From: Bacteroidales bacterium UBA1176 | GTDB lineage: Bacteria; Bacteroidota; Bacteroidia; Bacteroidales; WCHB1-69 | NCBI GenBank assembly: GCA_002311645.1 | Contig: DBYW01000054.1 | Location: 62,096-82,279 of the forward strand | Direction of reading: 5' to 3' | DNA: 20,184 bases | Program-made: the position numbers and the translations under genes | Notes under the pieces: model-generated | What the model saw: the letters and a program-made list of their open reading frames with translations, nothing else | What the model was told of the DNA's origin: nothing | The model's database searches: none | In this document: positions 1 to 8,900 of the stretch, piece after piece | Numbering within the stretch: the stretch's first letter is position 1 | Layout: each line of letters begins with the position of its first letter

Positions 1-767
1 AAGACATCGCCATCCTGACCGGTGGTACCGTGATTTCCGAAGAGAAGGGCTTCAAACTCGAAGACGCAACCATCGAGATGCTCGGTACAGCCGAGAAAAT
101 TACGGTGGACAAGGAGAATACGACCATCGTGAGCGGCAAGGGTGACAAAAATGCCATCGCTGCCCGTGTTGCACAAATCAAATCCCAGATTGAGAAGACC
201 ACTTCCGACTACGATCGCGAGAAACTGCAAGAGCGTTTGGCCAAGTTGGCTGGCGGTGTGGCTGTCATCTATGTCGGTGCCGCTTCTGAAGTTGAGATGA
301 AGGAAAAGAAGGATCGTTACGACGATGCTCTGCATGCCACGCGCGCAGCCATCGAAGAGGGCATCATCCCGGGTGGCGGTGTGGCATACATCCGTGCCAT
401 CAGCTCCCTCAAGGGGGTCAAGGGCGAGAACGAGGACCAGGCTATCGGTATTGAAATCGTGCGTCGCGCCCTCGAGGAACCGTTGCGCCAGATTGCCGAC
501 AATGCCGGCAAGGAAGGTTCTGTCATCGTCAACGCTGTCCGCAAGGGTAAAGGCGACTTTGGCTACAACGCCCGCATCGACCAATTCCAGAACATGATCG
601 CAGCCGGTGTCATCGACCCGACCAAGGTCTCCCGCGTGGCTCTTGAGAATGCTGCATCCATTGCCGGCATGTTGCTGACTACGGAGTGCGTCCTTTCCGA
701 AATTAAGGAAGAGACTCCAGCCGCTCCCATGGGTGGCATGAACCCTGGTATGCAAGGAATGTACTAA
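1..767 (+). CDS. groL: 60 kDa chaperonin GroEL, C-terminal part (5' end outside window)
   Basis: This is the cytoplasmic chaperonin subunit that forms the double-ring ATP-driven folding chamber with GroES. The reading frame is open from base 3 (DIAILTGGTVISEE), so the gene enters from outside the window; the GTG at 30 is an internal valine codon, not a start. About 254 residues are present, matching roughly residue 317 onward of E. coli GroEL: the end of the apical domain, the descending intermediate domain and the C-terminal equatorial domain. Visible landmarks are ATSEVEMKEKKDRYDDALHATRA-type sequence (ASEVEMKEKK), the ATP-site IPGGGVAYIRA, the Asp of ENEDQAIG equivalent to catalytic D398, and DPTKVSRVALENAASIAG. 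The tail is Gly/Met-rich (MGGMNPGMQGMY) but ends in Tyr rather than in GGM repeats. No defect is seen. groES is expected just upstream, outside the window. Confidence 0.97.
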   Translation, partial: DIAILTGGTVISEEKGFKLEDATIEMLGTAEKITVDKENTTIVSGKGDKNAIAARVAQIKSQIEKTTSDYDREKLQERLAKLAGGVAVIYVGAASEVEMKEKKDRYDDALHATRAAIEEGIIPGGGVAYIRAISSLKGVKGENEDQAIGIEIVRRALEEPLRQIADNAGKEGSVIVNAVRKGKGDFGYNARIDQFQNMIAAGVIDPTKVSRVALENAASIAGMLLTTECVLSEIKEETPAAPMGGMNPGMQGMY

Positions 768-796
768 AATTCATTGTTTTATCTATTGCTTTTCAG

Positions 797-829
797 GAGG
801 GATGGCAGAAATGTCATCCCTCTTTTTTT
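797..829 (+). terminator. Rho-independent terminator of groEL
   Basis: A perfect 8-bp stem (GAGGGATG at 797-804 with CATCCCTC at 815-822) encloses a 10-nt loop and is followed at once by seven T residues (823-829). It lies 29 bp after the groEL stop. On the minus strand the hairpin is not followed by a T tract, so it should terminate groEL transcripts only. The tlyA stop codon (828-830) sits inside the T tract end. Confidence 0.9.
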
Positions 830-1628
830 ATCCCTTGAGTTGCATTTTGGTTTCCTTGACTTCGTTGCAGAGCTTGTTCATGTCTAATCGAAAACCGTTT
901 GGCTGACGGCTGAAGAGGGCCAGGAATTCCACGTTCTTGTGTATTTCAAAAAGGGTGGAAACAGCGATGTTTTGGAGGTGAAATCCTTGGTTGAGGGCCT
1001 CTTCCACCACTTTGCTGACGGCTACTTTGTATCCTTTCTCGTTGTTGACGATGCCGCCGTGACTCAGAAATGAAGGGCCGGCCTCGAATTGCGGCTTGAT
1101 GAGCATCATCATCAGCCCGTCAGGTTTCAGGAACTGTGCGCAATAGGGGAGTATGTAGGTGAGGGAGATGAACGAGACGTCGGAGACGATGAAGTCGAAT
1201 AGGCGATTCTCAAGTTCAGTAGGGGAAAGCTCCCGGAAATCATGGTTTTCAAGTAAAGTGATGCGATCGTCGCGCCGCAGGCTGTCGGCCAGCTGTTGAG
1301 TGCCCACATCCACGGCCACGACATGTGCGGCGCCGTGCTGCAAGGCGCAGTCGGTGAATCCGCCCGTGGAACTGCCGATGTCGAGCACCCATTTGTCGCG
1401 GAATTCCAACCCGAAGGTCTGGATGGCCTTCTCCAACTTCAGCCCCCCCATGCTGACGTACTTGTTAAAGATGTCGATGACCTCCACATACATGTTGTCG
1501 TTGACATCCAGGGAGGCCTTGGTGGCGATGTGTCCGTCGATCATGACGGTGCGTTGTTTGATGGCAGTCTGGGCTTTTTCACGGGAAGGGAAAAGCTGCT
1601 TTTCTACAAGATATTTGTCAAGGCGCAT
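828..1628 (-). CDS. tlyA: TlyA family 2'-O-ribose rRNA methyltransferase (S4 domain plus FtsJ-like domain)
   Basis: The 266-residue protein has an N-terminal S4 RNA-binding domain (residues ~1-60, MRLDKYLVEKQLFPSREKAQTAI) and a Rossmann-fold FtsJ/RrmJ-type methyltransferase domain. Visible motifs are SMGGLKLEKA (59-68), the SAM-binding loop VLDIGSSTGGFTD (81-93), VAVDVGTQQL (104-113), VSDVSFISL (148-156) and LIKPQFE (176-182), which carry the Lys and Asp residues expected of the K-D-K-E centre. Characterised family members methylate cytidines of 16S and/or 23S rRNA at the subunit interface using SAM; the older name haemolysin A reflects an indirect phenotype. It is the last gene of the giant protein-leuS-flippase-tlyA unit, starting 6 bp after the flippase stop codon begins to be passed (5-6 bp intergenic), and it converges on groEL. 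Which rRNA is modified cannot be told from the sequence. Confidence 0.93.
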   Translation of the reverse strand: MRLDKYLVEKQLFPSREKAQTAIKQRTVMIDGHIATKASLDVNDNMYVEVIDIFNKYVSMGGLKLEKAIQTFGLEFRDKWVLDIGSSTGGFTDCALQHGAAHVVAVDVGTQQLADSLRRDDRITLLENHDFRELSPTELENRLFDFIVSDVSFISLTYILPYCAQFLKPDGLMMMLIKPQFEAGPSFLSHGGIVNNEKGYKVAVSKVVEEALNQGFHLQNIAVSTLFEIHKNVEFLALFSRQPNGFRLDMNKLCNEVKETKMQLKG

Positions 1629-1634
1629 GGCAGT

Positions 1635-3089
1635 TCAGGATTTTGGGATGAGGGTGTTTCGTAGCGCGCGCAGGTCAATGAGTCGGGTCGCGATACCGTA
1701 AACGAGGGCGGCGCCGAGCATCAGGATGAGCGAGTATAGGACATGTATGTGCAGGTGCCGGCTGGCTATCATGACTGTCGGCACAAGCAGCGTGATGAAA
1801 AGCAGGCAGGAAAGCCAGGGCAGTGTGCGCAGGGGCACTTTCAGTTCCCGCATGGCGATGATGAATTGCAGCAGCGAGACCACCGACTGGGTGCAAAGGC
1901 TTGCTACGGCCGCACCCCGTGCGTGCCATAACGGAATCATGATGATGTTGACCACAATGTTGACCAGAATGCCCACCAACGCCGTGATGTTCAGCTTTTT
2001 CAAACTGCCGTTTGCCGTGAGCAGTGTGCCGAACACGTAGGTGAACGAGGTAGGGATAATGCATGGGATCAGAATGGAGAACACGGCGACAGAAGCTGCG
2101 ACGTGCTCATCATAGAGCAAGGAGATGACGGACTCTTTGTATCCGAGCAGAATGACGACCGCACTGATGGCAAAGACAAAGAGCAGTGAGAACGAAGTTC
2201 GCACGATGGGCTGTATGTCTTCCCTTTCCTTGATCATCTTGGAAAAGAGAGGCAAAAGGATGACTGAGAAGAGGTAGGCGATCATCACCAAGGCATCGAG
2301 CAGGCGGAACGCGGAAGCATAGATGCCCGCTTGTGTGGAGGCGATGTCCACGGGCAGCATGCGCTCGATCATCACGGAGTCGATGCGATTGTAGCATGCC
2401 ATCAACAGATATAACGCCGCAAAGGGCAGACTCCGTTTCATGATCATCAGGAAGAAGGGGCCATTCCAGGTCAGCTTGCGCAAATGAGACTTGTAGACCA
2501 CTATGGCGAGTGCTACCAACACGGCAACCGTATAGGCCGCTGTCTGGCAATAAACGAACCATTCGATACGGAAAGGTTCGTGGGTGATGTTACCCCACAG
2601 GAGCAGGCCGCAGAAGAGAATCATGAGCATGCGGTCAAGGACGGAAAGCACACTGTCGGTCTTGAACATCAGCAGGGCAGACACGTTGGAACGCAAGTAA
2701 AGCAGGAATGCGTTGAGGAACTGGTTGATGGCGATCCAGAAAAGCAATTTCAGCATTAACCCACGATAGCCGATGACCAATGCCACGGTGAAGATTACGG
2801 CCATGTATACGACAGCCAGAAGCAACCGCAATATGAGAATGCTTGATAAATGCTTCTCCAGCAGCTGGTTGTTGCGGGCAATGTTGCGGTTGTTGAAGTT
2901 GGTTGTGCCCATGTCCAGAAGGATGTTGAACATGAAGGTGAAGTTGAGGACGGCGAAGTACAGGCCGTACGTCTCCGCTCCCACTTGGTTCTGCACTCCC
3001 ACGTCCACACCAAGGATCCAGAAGGGCTTGACCAACAGGTTTAGAAACAGGAGGAAACAGATGTTGAAGACAAAATCCTTCTGTTTCAT
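1635..3089 (-). CDS. Polysaccharide biosynthesis protein, Wzx/MATE-like flippase
   Basis: This 484-residue integral membrane protein has about 12-14 hydrophobic segments, from FVFNICFLLFLNLLVKPFWILG at the N-terminus to VLYSLILMLGAALVYGIA near the C-terminus. The N-terminal pattern, with a membrane helix leading into GAETYGLYFAVLNFTFMFNILLDMG and then NNRNIARN, is typical of the polysaccharide transport family in the MOP superfamily. These proteins flip undecaprenyl-linked glycans across the inner membrane; the substrate here is unknown, and no glycan-synthesis genes sit beside it. It lies 10 bp after leuS and ~6 bp before tlyA, so it is probably co-transcribed with both. The length is normal for a Wzx-type flippase and no frameshift is visible. 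A lipid II or O-unit flippase role is equally possible from sequence alone. Confidence 0.85.
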   Translation of the reverse strand: MKQKDFVFNICFLLFLNLLVKPFWILGVDVGVQNQVGAETYGLYFAVLNFTFMFNILLDMGTTNFNNRNIARNNQLLEKHLSSILILRLLLAVVYMAVIFTVALVIGYRGLMLKLLFWIAINQFLNAFLLYLRSNVSALLMFKTDSVLSVLDRMLMILFCGLLLWGNITHEPFRIEWFVYCQTAAYTVAVLVALAIVVYKSHLRKLTWNGPFFLMIMKRSLPFAALYLLMACYNRIDSVMIERMLPVDIASTQAGIYASAFRLLDALVMIAYLFSVILLPLFSKMIKEREDIQPIVRTSFSLLFVFAISAVVILLGYKESVISLLYDEHVAASVAVFSILIPCIIPTSFTYVFGTLLTANGSLKKLNITALVGILVNIVVNIIMIPLWHARGAAVASLCTQSVVSLLQFIIAMRELKVPLRTLPWLSCLLFITLLVPTVMIASRHLHIHVLYSLILMLGAALVYGIATRLIDLRALRNTLIPKS

Positions 3090-3099
3090 CTATATGTTT

Positions 3100-5937
3100 T
3101 TAAAAAACGATGTTGATGATGCGCTTGGGCACCACGATGATTTTCTTGGGCTGCTTGCCGTCGAGCCATTTCTGCACATCTGCGTTGTCCAGCAATATCG
3201 GCTCAATCTCCTTTTGGGTGTAAGTGATGGGGAAGGAGAGTTTGACGCGCATTTTCCCATTGAAGGAGACGGGATAGGTGAAGTCGGATTCCTGCAGGTA
3301 GGATTCGTCATGGACAGGATATGCGGCGTCCACGATGGAATCCGGATGACCAAGCATGGACCACAGCTCTTCTGTGATGTGGGGAGCGTATGCGGACATC
3401 AGAATGCAAAGCGGTTCTAAGATCTTGCGTTTGTTGCACTTGGCATCGCCTAACTCGTTGGTGCAGATCATAAAGGCACTGACGGCGGTGTTGAAGGAGA
3501 ACTTCTCGTTGTCCTCCTCGATCTTTTTGATGGTCTTGTGCAGAATCTTGTACTCCTCACGGGTGGGCTCTTCGTCGGAAACGCACCAGTTGAAATCCTT
3601 GTCGTGGAAAAGACGCCAGAATTTCTTGATGAAGCGGAAGACACCTTCGATGCCGTTGGTGTCCCATGGCTTGGCCATCTCGATGGGGCCGAGGAACATT
3701 TCGTACATGCGGAGCGTGTCGGCACCGTATTTTTCCACGAGGTCGTCGGGATTTTGCACGTTGTATTTGGACTTGGACATTTTTTCCACCTCCCAGCCGC
3801 AGATGTATTGGCCGTCTTCGAGAATGAATTCAGCATCGGCGAAGTCGGGCATCCATTTCTTGAACGCCTCGGTGTCGAGCACGTCGTTCCGCACGATGTT
3901 CACATCCACGCGGATGGGCGTCACGTCGTACTGGTCTTTCAATCCGAGGGAGACGTATTTGTTGCTGCCGACGATGCGGTACACGAAATTGGTGCGTCCC
4001 TGTATCATGCCTTGGTTGATGAGCTTCTTGAAGGGCTCTTCTTCGCAACTGAGACCGATGTCATGCAGGAATTTGTTCCAAAAACGGGAATAGATAAGGT
4101 GTCCTGTGGCATGCTCGGCACCGCCCACATAAAGGTCCACATTGCGCCAATATTCGTTGGCCTCTTTGGAAAAGTACTCCTTGTCGTTGTGCGGGTCCAT
4201 GTAGCGGAGATAATAGCCGGAGGAGCCGGCGAATCCGGGCATGGTATTGTATTCCATGGGGTAGCCTTTGTAGGTCCAGTTCTCGGCGCGCGCCAATGGC
4301 GGCTCGCCGGTTTCGGTGGGTTTGAATTCGCTTACGGCAGGCAATTGGATGGGGAGCTCTTCCTCGGGGATGGGGTAGGGCATGCCATCCTTGTAATAGA
4401 TGGGGAACGGCTCGCCCCAATAACGTTGGCGACTGAAGATGGCATCGCGCAAGCGGTAGTTGACAGTGCCGTAGCCGATGCTCTGTTCTTTTACCCTCTC
4501 AATGATGGCTTTCCCTCCATCCTTGACGGTCATGCCATTGATGAAGCCGCTGTTTACCATATAACCTGTCTTGCTGTCCATACTTTCGGTCCAAGTGTCG
4601 GGGTCGCTCAGGTCGTTAGGATTTGGGGCAACCACTTGTCGGATGGGTAGGTTGAAATGACGGGCAAAAGCGAAGTCACGGCTGTCGTGGGCGGGCACGG
4701 CCATGATGGCGCCGGTGCCGTAGTCTGACAACACGTAGTCGCTGACCCAAATGGGGATGCGCTCTTCCGTGATGGGGTTGATGGCGTAGGCGCCGGTGAA
4801 GACGCCGCTCACCTTCTTGACCTCGGCCTGACGGTCGCGTTCGGAACGGTTCTTGGCCCACGTCACGTAGGCCTCCACCTCCTCCTTTTGTCCGGGTGTG
4901 GTGATTTGCCCAATCATCTCGTGTTCAGGACACAACACCATGAAGGTGACGCCGAAAATGGTGTCCGGACGAGTGGTGAAGATCTCGAACGCCACCTCGT
5001 CTTTCACACCGTCATAGTTTCCGCCCATGTAGATTCTCTTCCAGTTGTATTCATCGTCGGTGGATAACGGGAACCAGATGGCGGCACCTTCGCTTCGTCC
5101 GATCCAATTGCGTTGGATCTCCTTCAACGAGTCTGTCCATTCCACCTTCTCCAAACCGGCAAGCAGTCTCTCCGCGTATGCGGAGACCCGCAGAATCCAC
5201 TGCTTCATCAGCTTGCGTTCCACGGGGAAGCCGCCGCGCACGGAGAGACCGTTGACGACCTCGTCGTTGGCTAAGACGGTGCCTAATCCGGCGCACCAAT
5301 TGACCCACGTGTCTGCAAGATAGGCCAAGCGGTAGTTCATCAGGGTTTGCTGTTGCGTCTTCTCGTCCATGGCTTTCCACTCTTCGGCCGTGAAGGTCAA
5401 AGGCTCCGTGGATGCAGCATCCACGTTTTCAGTGCCGGACTGCTCAAATCGGGCGATGAGTTCTGTGATGGGTTGGGCCTTGTCGGCTTTTTTGTCGTAA
5501 TAGGAGTTGAACAGCTGAATAAAGGTCCACTGGGTCCATTTGTAATAGTCGGGGTCGCAAGTGCGAAACTCGCGGCTCCAATCGTAGCTGAAACCGAGTT
5601 TGTCAAGCTGTTCGCGGTAACGGTTGACATTCTTCTCTGTCGTTACGGCAGGATGTTGACCCGTCTGGATAGCGTATTGCTCGGCTGGCAGTCCGAAGGC
5701 ATCGTAGCCCATGGGATGCAATACGTTGAACCCTTTTTGGCGTTTGTATCGGGAAAAGATATCGGATGCGATATATCCTAACGGATGACCTACATGCAGG
5801 CCCGCGCCAGAAGGGTAGGGGAACATGTCGAGTACGTAGTATTTGGGTCTGTCTTTGTCAATCTCTATTTTGTAAATCTGTTTGTCTTTCCAGATTTTCT
5901 GCCATTTGGCTTCAATTTCGTGATACTTGTATTCCAT
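3100..5937 (-). CDS. leuS: Leucyl-tRNA synthetase
   Basis: This 945-residue class I aminoacyl-tRNA synthetase charges tRNA-Leu in the cytoplasm. The HIGH-type motif is YPSGAGLHVGHPLGY (residues 41-55) and the KMSKS loop is intact at 719-723 (EKMSKSKYNV). The CP1 editing domain that hydrolyses mischarged tRNA is present, with TTRPDTIFGV (~321-330) and GAIMAVPAHDSRDF, whose Asp418 corresponds to the conserved editing-site aspartate. The C-terminal anticodon-binding region and the small terminal domain (KMRVKLSFPITY to PKRIINIVF) complete the protein. An insertion around residues 145-195 (KKADKAQPITELIARFEQ and onward) makes it longer than the E. coli enzyme; similar length is usual in Bacteroidota. 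ATG at 5937 is chosen because MEYKYHEIEAKWQKIW is the standard N-terminus. Only 6 bp separate it from the stop of the giant gene, and no promoter-like element is evident just upstream. Confidence 0.98.
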   Translation of the reverse strand: MEYKYHEIEAKWQKIWKDKQIYKIEIDKDRPKYYVLDMFPYPSGAGLHVGHPLGYIASDIFSRYKRQKGFNVLHPMGYDAFGLPAEQYAIQTGQHPAVTTEKNVNRYREQLDKLGFSYDWSREFRTCDPDYYKWTQWTFIQLFNSYYDKKADKAQPITELIARFEQSGTENVDAASTEPLTFTAEEWKAMDEKTQQQTLMNYRLAYLADTWVNWCAGLGTVLANDEVVNGLSVRGGFPVERKLMKQWILRVSAYAERLLAGLEKVEWTDSLKEIQRNWIGRSEGAAIWFPLSTDDEYNWKRIYMGGNYDGVKDEVAFEIFTTRPDTIFGVTFMVLCPEHEMIGQITTPGQKEEVEAYVTWAKNRSERDRQAEVKKVSGVFTGAYAINPITEERIPIWVSDYVLSDYGTGAIMAVPAHDSRDFAFARHFNLPIRQVVAPNPNDLSDPDTWTESMDSKTGYMVNSGFINGMTVKDGGKAIIERVKEQSIGYGTVNYRLRDAIFSRQRYWGEPFPIYYKDGMPYPIPEEELPIQLPAVSEFKPTETGEPPLARAENWTYKGYPMEYNTMPGFAGSSGYYLRYMDPHNDKEYFSKEANEYWRNVDLYVGGAEHATGHLIYSRFWNKFLHDIGLSCEEEPFKKLINQGMIQGRTNFVYRIVGSNKYVSLGLKDQYDVTPIRVDVNIVRNDVLDTEAFKKWMPDFADAEFILEDGQYICGWEVEKMSKSKYNVQNPDDLVEKYGADTLRMYEMFLGPIEMAKPWDTNGIEGVFRFIKKFWRLFHDKDFNWCVSDEEPTREEYKILHKTIKKIEEDNEKFSFNTAVSAFMICTNELGDAKCNKRKILEPLCILMSAYAPHITEELWSMLGHPDSIVDAAYPVHDESYLQESDFTYPVSFNGKMRVKLSFPITYTQKEIEPILLDNADVQKWLDGKQPKKIIVVPKRIINIVF

Positions 5938-5943
5938 TTTATG

Positions 5944-8900
5944 CTATCTGTTGACTATGATTTTTCTCGTGTCGATAATCTTGCCGTTGTCGTTGAGGAA
6001 GCGAACGAAATATTGTCCTGCCGCGAGTGTGGAACAGTCGAGTTGGAGTTTGCTCTCGTTGACGGGTTTTGTGTCCAGTGTACGGCCGAGCGCGTCGACT
6101 AATTGTATCTGGTTGACTTGGAGAGAAGTCTCGCTGAGGTCGATGTTCAGCAGGTCGTGTGTGGGCACGGGGTAGAGCAGGATGCGGGTTTCATTGACAT
6201 ATTCTTCCACGCCTACATTGCAAAGGATGGCGATTGAGCGTTCCACGGAGGCACATTCGTTGTTGGCCTTGACTGTCAGCAAGCCGCTGCCATTTACCTC
6301 GATAGTGAGGAACGCACTGCTGGTGTTGCTATTGGTCAGTGTCCAGTTAGTGTTGGAGACGCGCCATTCATAACTGTTGGCATAGAGGGTGCTGTCGACA
6401 TTGTAGAGGTAGGTGCCGTAGTTGATGACGTGATTTTCACCGGAAATGGTGTTGGGCAGCACAGGACGAGGCTTGACAGTGAGGTTGAGTGTGATGATGC
6501 TGTCGCAGCCGTTGACACTTTGGAGATTCAGATAATGGGTGAAGGTGCCGATTTCTTCTTGGATGGGCAGGTTGAAGCCGTGTTGGGAATAAGGATTCCC
6601 TTGGCAAACTTCGTCCGTGATGGTCTGTTCGTAAGTCGGATTGACGATGATCAGGACGCTGTCGTAGGAGGCGCAGTTGTCAATACTTCTGGCAGTGACA
6701 TAATAAATGGCAGTCTGGGTCGGGGAGACTGTGAGATTCTGGGTGGTGTCGCCGTTGCTCCACAGGAAATGTGCTCCGTTGCCGAAAGTCTGTACAGTGA
6801 CAGAGCTGCCCTCACAGACAGGAATGCTGCTGTTGAGGAACAAGAACGGTGCCGGCAAGGTGGTGACATTGAGAGTGGTGGCTGTGGAACATCCGTATGT
6901 GTTGGTGGCTGTGACGCTGTAGGCACCGCCTGTGTTGATGGTGATGGTGTTTTGTGTGCTGCCGTTGTTCCACAGGTAGGTTTGGCCGCCGCTGGCCACG
7001 AGTTGTTGCGTGGTGTGCTCGCACAGCGTGGGCGAGCCGGCAATGGAAGCTGAAGGCGTCGGATTGACGGTCAGCGTGGCGGCTGCAGAGGCAGTGCATC
7101 CGTTGACAGAGGTCGCGGTTACGGAATAATTGCCGGCAACAGAGACCGTGATCTGGTTGCTTGTGCTTCCTGTGCTCCACAGATAGGTGTTGCCGTTGGA
7201 GGCAGTGAAGACCGTGGAATCACCTTCGCAGATAGTGCTGTTGCCGCTGATATGTACATCGGGCAGTGCTTCCACATTGACAACTTTGCTCACTTCGGTG
7301 CTGCATCCGTTGGCATCGATACCCGTTACGGTATAAGTGGTCGTTGTTGTGGGCGTGATTGTGATGGCTTCCGTGTTCTCGCCGGTGCTCCATTGGTATG
7401 TGCCGGCACCCGAGGCCGTCAGAATGTGCGGTGAACTTTCGCATACCAAGTTGTCACCGCTGATGGATACCACAGGATTGTTCAGACGTGTGACAGTGAA
7501 GGAGTCCACTTTGGTACAGTTGGAAGCGTTGGTGGCCTGCACATAGTAGGTGCCGGGCACGTCGACGGTGATGCTGCTGGTGTTGGCACCAGTGGACCAG
7601 AGGAACATGGAAGCGCCTTGCGCTGTGATGGTAGTGCTGGAACCGTCGCAGAACGTGTTTTCGCCAAGGAACGACACGGTGGGCAGAGCCTTGACTGTCA
7701 CGGTGGCGCTGCTGGCGGCACTGCAGCCATATTGGTTGTAAGCTGTCACGGTGTATTGGGTGTTTGTGTTGGGTGTGACAGTGCATTCGCGTCCGGTATA
7801 ACCGGTGGACCATTGGTAGACCATGCCTCCGTCAGCGGTAAGCGTTGTGCTGTTGCCACGGCAAACGGTGGTGTTGCCACTGATGGTGGGAATAGGCAGT
7901 GCAATGACGATCAGGCTGTCGGCAGCTGTGGTGCTGCAGCCATATTCGTTGGTGGCTGTGACGCGATAGATACCTGCAGCTGAGACGGTAAGTTGGTTGC
8001 CCGTGGCGCCGGTGGACCAATGGTAGGTCAGAGCTCCCGGCATGTTATAGGTATAGGTCGTGCCCTCGCAGATGGTGTGCTGCATGCCGAAAATCAATGT
8101 CGGATGCGGGTGGCTGACAACCATCACCGAGTCTGTGGACGTGCAACCGAAAACGTTGGTTGCCGTGACTTTGTATTTGCCGGGTGTGCTGACATTGATG
8201 GAAGAGGTCGTCGCGTTGTTGGACCAAACGTAGTTGTAACCGGGTGTTGCCGTGAGTTGTGTGGATTGTCCTTCACAGAAACTCAGTGTGCCGGAGATGC
8301 TTACAACAGGAGTGGAACCTATGGAGACGGTGGAATGGGTGGAGTTGTGACAACCGTTTTGGTCGGTGATGGTGACACTGTACACGGTGGTGCTTGCGGG
8401 CGACACTGTGATGACTTGCGTGGTGTCACCGTTGGACCATGCATAATGTGCGGCGCTGCCGGCCAACAGCATGGCGGACGTGCCCGGACAGATGACAGTG
8501 TCGTCCGAAATGGAAGGTATGGGTAGCGGGTTGACGATGAGACTGTCGGCCGCTGTGGTGCTGCAGCCGTATGCGTTGGTTGCCGTGACGCGATAGATGC
8601 CCGCGGTGGAAACGGTAAGTTGGTTGCCCGTGGCGCCGGTGGACCAATGGTAGGTCAAGGCGCTCGGCATGTTGTAGGTGTAGCTTTCGCCTGCGCAAAT
8701 GGAGTGCTGGATGCCGAAGTTCAACGTTGGCAGCGGATGAGCAATGACCACGGCAGAGTCAACCGCTGTGCAACCAATGGCATCGGTGACGGTTACTTTA
8801 TAGGTGCCGGGTGTGTTGACGGTGATGGAAGCTGTGGTGGCATTGTTGGACCAGCGGTAGTTGTAACCTGATGTGGCCGTCAGTTGGGTGGATTGTCCTT

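Noticed and set aside
797..829. Bidirectional terminator serving both groEL and tlyA
   Set aside because: On the minus strand the stem is followed by CCTGAAAAGC, not a T tract.
828..1628. Haemolysin annotation for the S4/FtsJ protein
   Set aside because: Domain order and SAM motifs define an rRNA 2'-O-methyltransferase; no pore-forming features are present.
3538..4650. 370-codon open frame on the plus strand
   Set aside because: It is wholly antisense to leuS, whose motifs are intact. Its length reflects leuS codon bias.
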